Positions 59,923-64,000 of a stretch of 64,000 nucleotides of DNA are shown here, one piece after another. Made by a program: the position numbers and the translations under genes. The first letter of the stretch is position 1. The number at the start of each line of letters is the position of its first letter. A model generated the notes under the pieces. That model had not been told where the DNA came from. It searched no databases and saw nothing but the letters and a program-made list of their open reading frames with translations. Origin of the DNA: Sphingobacterium sp. FBM7-1 (GTDB lineage: Bacteria; Bacteroidota; Bacteroidia; Sphingobacteriales; Sphingobacteriaceae); the NCBI RefSeq assembly GCF_020687765.1, contig NZ_JAJEWJ010000005.1, forward strand, positions 62,001-126,000, read 5' to 3'.

Positions 59923-62331
59923 ATGCGCCTTATTTTTAATTTATGTTTTCTCCTTTTTACTGTGTTTTCCGCACAGGCACAACAGGGGGAGGTAAGCGGT
60001 CGTGTTTTTAATGAAAAGCAAGAACCATTGGAAAATGTAACGATTTACTTGTTAACGGCGAAGGTGGGCGGCCTTATCAAGACCGAGGTAACCGATGAAA
60101 CGGGCAACTATATTATACAAAATATACCTCCCGGAGAATTTATCATCCAGGCGTCTTCGGTAGGGTACGAAATGAGTAAATCTGCGACATTGAAGATCGC
60201 AGATCAGCGGATCGTGGTAGACGATATGATCTTGAAGCCTGAGGCACACATCATCGACGCGGTAACGGTAGAAGGGCAGGTGCCGCTCGTGCAGCAACGG
60301 GATGGTAAGTTGATCTTGAACGTGGAAAACTCTACACTGGCAGCGGGTAATAATGCGCTCGAAGTAGTGCAGCGTGCTCCTGGTGTCAGTATTGATAAGG
60401 ATGAGAACGTTCAATTGATGGGACAGCAGGGGGTAAATGTCACGATTGATGGCAGGCAGACTTACATGAGTGGCGAGCAGCTTACCGCCTTTCTTAAAGC
60501 TATGAGTGGAGATCAGATTCAGCGCGTAGAGGTGAGTACCATAAGAAGTGCGAAGGACGACGCGGAAGGAGCGGTGGGCACGATTAATATAGTATTGAAG
60601 AAAAATAAGCTAGAAGGATTCAACGGATCATTTTTGGCAAGTGCCGCTCAAGGTAAGTATCTCCGAGGGAATTCTTCTTTGAACATCAACTATAAGAAAA
60701 ATAATACGACCGTATTCGGCATGTATGGATTTAACCGTAATAAACGGCAATTTGATTTGAATATGGAACGCGTTATTCCATCAAATGGCACGGATCGAGT
60801 CTTTGATCAAGACGCTGCGCTTGTTGAAACGAACAAGAGCCATAATTATAGACTTGGGATTGAGCAAAAAACTTCCGAACGCAACACCCTCGTATTGCAA
60901 TTTTCAGGCGATAGTGACAAAGAAATTTCTAATAATAACAGTTTGACGAATATTGGTCCTCGCATTGGTACAATAGATTCTGTGTTGAACGCCGTATCGC
61001 AATCCACCACTCCCTTTAAGCGTAATTCTCTCAATTTTAACAACGAATTGCGGCTGGACACCTTGGGTAGCAAATTGGTGTTGGATCTCGATTGGACCAC
61101 TTTTCGAAATAATACAAATATTAATTACGCATATCGTACTTCTGATACTTTCGGGAATCTGCTATACGATCCGGAATTAGAAAGAAGTCGAATGCCCGTT
61201 GAAATTGATATCTACGTGGGCAAGCTGGATTTTGAAAAAATACTAAGTCGAGGCGGAAAGTTAGAGACGGGTGTAAAATACAGTAACGTGCGTTCTGATA
61301 ATGACCTCCAATTTGAGCACTTTGTGGACAACAATTGGCAAGAATATGCCGGACGTCCGAATCACTTCGTCTATACCGAACAGATTGCAGCAGCTTATGG
61401 TGACTATAGCCGTGCATTCGGGCGCTGGTCGATGAAAGTCGGTCTTCGAAGCGAATACACCATCTCCGACGGAAACTCAGTGACCCTGCAGAAGCGGGTG
61501 AAAAGAGATTATCTAGATTGGTTTCCTTCGGCAAACCTGTCTTATACTTGGAATGAGAATAATATCCTTTCATTAAGCTATGCGCGAAAGGTAGCTCGTC
61601 CCAACTACAGATACTTGAATCCCTTTGAGTACTATATTGACAAGTTTACGTATATGAAAGGAAATCCATATGTCCGTCCGCAGTATACGAACGGTTTAAC
61701 ACTAAACTATACCCTGTATAAGATGTTTAATTTTACACTCGGTACAGATATAACCACCGACGCCATGGTCGAGAGTTTGGGACAGGACTCGGTAACGGGT
61801 CAGGCCTGGGTTACCCGCGAAAATCTAGCGGAAACGGTTACATCGTATTTAAATATTAATGCGCCACTGCGTATTGGAAAACTTTGGACGATGAACAATA
61901 ATCTAACGACGGTCTACATGCACTTTAAAGGTCCGATTGCCGGAGAATATGCAGACTTAGGTTCTACTTTCTTTCAAGGGCGTAGTACAAATAACTTTAA
62001 GTTGAACAAAGCATTTTCCGCAGAAGTGTCTGTCCATTATAATAGTGCGTTTCTATACAATGTTTATAAAATTCATGCCCGTTGGGGTACCGACATAGGG
62101 CTAAATTATAATTTCCAAGAAGGGCGAAGCTCCTTGAAATTGGCAGGAACAGATATTTTTCGTACACAACAGAATAACGTTTCCACCAATTTCGGACAAT
62201 TCAATTCCATCATCCGGCAATATAACGACAATCAGACCATTCGGTTGACCTACACGTATAAATTCGGTAACTTAAAACAACAGAGCAGAAAGCGTGACAC
62301 GGATTCTGAAGAAGCAAGCCGCGCGCGCTAA
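59923..62331 (+). CDS. Outer-membrane beta-barrel family protein (TonB-dependent-receptor-like)
   Basis: 802-aa exported barrel. Signal peptide (LCFLLFTVFSAQAQQ), CarboxypepD_reg-like domain (GRVFNEKQEPLENVTIYLLT), a plug-like stretch (DGKLILNVENSTLAAGNNAL, MSGDQIQRVEVSTIRSAKDD), then an OMP_b-brl_3-type barrel with many aromatic strands and a final LTYTYKFGNLKQ followed by a charged tail SRKRDTDSEEASRAR. No TonB box is evident. It is the third gene of the PadR-PspC operon, and probably reports on or protects the envelope; its cargo is unknown. Confidence 0.85.
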   Translation: MRLIFNLCFLLFTVFSAQAQQGEVSGRVFNEKQEPLENVTIYLLTAKVGGLIKTEVTDETGNYIIQNIPPGEFIIQASSVGYEMSKSATLKIADQRIVVDDMILKPEAHIIDAVTVEGQVPLVQQRDGKLILNVENSTLAAGNNALEVVQRAPGVSIDKDENVQLMGQQGVNVTIDGRQTYMSGEQLTAFLKAMSGDQIQRVEVSTIRSAKDDAEGAVGTINIVLKKNKLEGFNGSFLASAAQGKYLRGNSSLNINYKKNNTTVFGMYGFNRNKRQFDLNMERVIPSNGTDRVFDQDAALVETNKSHNYRLGIEQKTSERNTLVLQFSGDSDKEISNNNSLTNIGPRIGTIDSVLNAVSQSTTPFKRNSLNFNNELRLDTLGSKLVLDLDWTTFRNNTNINYAYRTSDTFGNLLYDPELERSRMPVEIDIYVGKLDFEKILSRGGKLETGVKYSNVRSDNDLQFEHFVDNNWQEYAGRPNHFVYTEQIAAAYGDYSRAFGRWSMKVGLRSEYTISDGNSVTLQKRVKRDYLDWFPSANLSYTWNENNILSLSYARKVARPNYRYLNPFEYYIDKFTYMKGNPYVRPQYTNGLTLNYTLYKMFNFTLGTDITTDAMVESLGQDSVTGQAWVTRENLAETVTSYLNINAPLRIGKLWTMNNNLTTVYMHFKGPIAGEYADLGSTFFQGRSTNNFKLNKAFSAEVSVHYNSAFLYNVYKIHARWGTDIGLNYNFQEGRSSLKLAGTDIFRTQQNNVSTNFGQFNSIIRQYNDNQTIRLTYTYKFGNLKQQSRKRDTDSEEASRAR

Positions 62332-62397
62332 AGGTGGCGCAGACACAATTCCCGAAAAATTGTTATCTTGTCAGCATTTTAAATAAACGAGACTATT

Positions 62398-63282
62398 ATG
62401 AAACGACTATTTCTTTTCGCTGTAGCGGCTGCAGGAGCCACGTTATTGACGGCCGCATGCGGTCAGCCACAAAAACAGCAAGAACAGAATCAGGAACAAA
62501 GCCAAGAGCAACAACTGCAATTGACAGAGGTCTGGGAAACAAAAGATTTACCAACGCCGGAGTCTGTACTCTATCATGCCGAAAGCGATGTGTTGTATGT
62601 GTCTTTGATAGATGGTGAAGGTGCCACAAAAGATGGAAAAGGCGGTATTGCTATATTGAATCGGGATGGAAGTATTAAAAACCAAGAGTGGGTGACCGGA
62701 ATGAACGCCCCAAAAGGTATGGCCATTCATGACGGTTTGCTGTATGTTGCTGATATTACCGCTGTCCTCGCTATCGATCTAAATACAGGTGAAACGGTTC
62801 ATCAAGTAGAATTTCCAGACGCGGTATTTCTGAACGATGTAACAGTCGATAAAGATGGTATTGTGTATGTATCCGATACCCGTACGGGCACGATTTACCG
62901 AATGGAAAATAATACACCTGCGGTTTTCTTGGATAATACACCGAATGCCAATGGTCTGAAGATTGTCGATGGGACGCTTTATGCTTTAGTAGGACCCGAA
63001 CTGTGGAAAATTGATTCGGATAAGCAAAGTACGGTTATTGCCAAAGGGTTTGAATTGGGTGGTGACGGATTAGAGCCTGTGGGTAGCGATGGCGATTTTC
63101 TGGTAACTTGTTGGGGCGGACTGATCTATTACGTAAAAGCAGACGGCAGTTTTGAGAAATTAATGGACGTGCAGGGTGAAATGAATACTGCAGATTTAGG
63201 TATACACCCCGAAACCAACACGATTTATATCCCTACATTTAACAGTAACAGCGTAAAAGCCTTTACGCTAGAAAATAAATAA
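62398..63282 (+). CDS. SMP-30/gluconolactonase-like lipoprotein
   Basis: 294-aa lipoprotein: lipobox LLTAAC (Cys near residue 21), then a Gln/Glu-rich linker, then a six-bladed beta-propeller of the SMP-30/NHL type, shown by VTGMNAPKGMAIHDGLLYVA near residue 100, FPDAVFLNDVTVDKDGIVYV near 138 and TPNANGLKIVDGTLYALVG near 180. The Asn/Asp metal residues are not clearly those of lactonases, so the enzyme activity is uncertain. Lies 66 bp after the barrel gene; ends at a strong terminator. Confidence 0.8.
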   Translation: MKRLFLFAVAAAGATLLTAACGQPQKQQEQNQEQSQEQQLQLTEVWETKDLPTPESVLYHAESDVLYVSLIDGEGATKDGKGGIAILNRDGSIKNQEWVTGMNAPKGMAIHDGLLYVADITAVLAIDLNTGETVHQVEFPDAVFLNDVTVDKDGIVYVSDTRTGTIYRMENNTPAVFLDNTPNANGLKIVDGTLYALVGPELWKIDSDKQSTVIAKGFELGGDGLEPVGSDGDFLVTCWGGLIYYVKADGSFEKLMDVQGEMNTADLGIHPETNTIYIPTFNSNSVKAFTLENK

Positions 63283-63287
63283 AAGTG

Positions 63288-63314
63288 GAGGGGGAGACCC
63301 CTCTTCTTTTTTTA
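63288..63314 (+). terminator. Intrinsic terminator
   Basis: GAGGGG-GAGA-CCCCTC followed by TTCTTTTTTT. Terminator of the PadR-to-SMP30 unit. Confidence 0.85.
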
Positions 63315-63324
63315 TAATGATAGT

Positions 63325-63332
63325 TATATTTG
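63325..63332 (+). promoter_or_regulatory. -7 box of murF
   Basis: TATATTTG with six bases to the ATG at 63339. Near-leaderless mRNA expected. No TTTG at -33. Confidence 0.6.
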
Positions 63333-63338
63333 CTGGCG

Positions 63339-64000
63339 ATGAACAGCATAACGACCGAACAATTATATCAGCTCTATAAAGCGTGTAGCGCGATATCTAC
63401 CGATACCCGAAACATACCCCCTTCTAGTATATTTTTTGCGTTAAAGGGAGATCGCTTCAATGCCAACACGTTCGCCGCGCGAGCATTAGAAAGCGGAGCG
63501 AAGTGGGCGGTAGTGGACGATGAGGCCTACGCGACAGACGAACGCTTTATCCTGGTGGACGATGTGCTAACGACCTTACAAGCGTTGGCCCGCTATCATC
63601 GTCAGCAATTGGATATACCTGTTATCGGGATTACGGGAACCAACGGTAAGACAACCACAAAAGAACTGTTACACGCTGTACTCTCGCAGCGTTTCCGGAC
63701 GTACGCAACCCCAGGAAATCTGAATAATCACATTGGTGTTCCACTATCATTGCTTGCGATAGATGATGGTATCGAAGTAGCTGTTATTGAAATGGGAGCA
63801 AATCATCAGGAGGAGATTGCCTTTCTATGTAGTATCACAGCGCCTACACACGGCCTCATAACCAATGTCGGAAAAGCACATTTGGAAGGTTTTGGTTCGT
63901 TTGATGGGGTGAAGAAAGCCAAGGGCGAGCTGTATGATTTTCTCAAAATGCATGACGGCGTGTTGTTCCTTCAAGGGGATAATAAATACCTGCGAGAGAT
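63339..64000 (+). CDS. murF: UDP-N-acetylmuramoyl-tripeptide--D-alanyl-D-alanine ligase, 5' part
   Basis: First 220 codons of MurF; the 3' end lies outside the window. MurF adds D-Ala-D-Ala to the UDP-MurNAc-tripeptide in cell-wall synthesis. Seen: MNSITTEQLYQLYKACSAIS, ISTDTRNIPPSSIFFALKGD (Mur N-terminal domain), then the ATP loop VIGITGTNGKTTTKELL near residue 104, ATPGNLNNHIGVPLSLL and VAVIEMGANHQEEIAFLC. MurF carries the NNxxG-type LNNHIG motif, which separates it from MurC/D/E. The open reading frame is complete to position 64000. Confidence 0.93.
   Translation, partial: MNSITTEQLYQLYKACSAISTDTRNIPPSSIFFALKGDRFNANTFAARALESGAKWAVVDDEAYATDERFILVDDVLTTLQALARYHRQQLDIPVIGITGTNGKTTTKELLHAVLSQRFRTYATPGNLNNHIGVPLSLLAIDDGIEVAVIEMGANHQEEIAFLCSITAPTHGLITNVGKAHLEGFGSFDGVKKAKGELYDFLKMHDGVLFLQGDNKYLRE

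Overview
The window is chromosomal DNA of a Bacteroidota bacterium, most likely of the family Sphingobacteriaceae. The grounds are a SusC/SusD pair, outer-membrane plug and CarboxypepD_reg proteins, the L28-L33-DUF4295 ribosomal cluster, bacillithiol synthesis (BshC), single-chain GcvP, and many copies of the Bacteroidota promoter TTTG-N19/21-TAnnTTTG. Genus and species cannot be settled from the sequence alone.

Layout. 1-7 kb: the 3' part of secA, a SPOR protein, an M20 amidohydrolase overlapping a GNAT, a rhodanese, a glutamate-type dehydrogenase and a small membrane protein. 6.5-11 kb (mostly minus strand): gcvT, truC, a small exported protein, a dispersed repeat, a SIMPL protein, a cold-shock gene and recO. 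11-20 kb: rpmB-rpmG-DUF4295-ftsY-rimO, then bshC with a Crp-like regulator, and gcvP. 20-29 kb: an unrecognised conserved 437-aa protein, nudix and phosphohexomutase, a lipoprotein, an enoyl-CoA hydratase, a large MG2/plug-type exported protein and purD. 29.4-38 kb: tRNA-Glu, then a polysaccharide utilisation locus (SusD, SusC, GH29 alpha-L-fucosidase, a sugar mutarotase, and a divergent AraC regulator). 38-43 kb: a DsbA/FrnE-like oxidoreductase, an aldo/keto reductase, a 0.9-kb gene-free stretch with a 105-bp tandem repeat, catalase and a GNAT. 43-47.7 kb: a compact three-gene operon (fucose-isomerase-like protein, sodium:solute symporter, DapA/NanA-type aldolase) facing a truncated AraC gene. 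47.9-54 kb: a glycosyltransferase whose start codon lies in a perfect 13-bp hairpin, a GMC oxidoreductase with its small subunit, miaE, a second copy of the dispersed repeat and a luciferase-like monooxygenase. 54-57.6 kb: a dicarboxylate/glutamate symporter, rlmN, a third partial repeat copy, a ComF protein and a VanZ protein. 57.8-63.3 kb: PadR, PspC and an outer-membrane beta-barrel protein, then an SMP-30-like lipoprotein; the 5' part of murF ends the window.

How genes may work together. The GH29 enzyme, SusCD pair and mutarotase would release, import and anomerise fucose-like sugars under AraC control. The isomerase/symporter/aldolase operon 7 kb away looks like a separate pathway for a sugar or sugar acid whose substrate I cannot name. 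PadR-PspC-OMP looks like an envelope module with its own palindromic operator over the -33 box.

The most noteworthy non-genic items are: a composite dispersed repeat (8.8-9.1, 52.2-52.8 and 56.3-56.5 kb) with hairpins whose arms differ between copies but stay paired; the start-codon hairpin at 47.9 kb; and promoters placed 4-7 bases before several start codons, predicting leaderless or near-leaderless mRNAs. I did not find a clearly new defence or mobile system. The best candidates for undescribed biology are the 43-47 kb operon and the repeat element.
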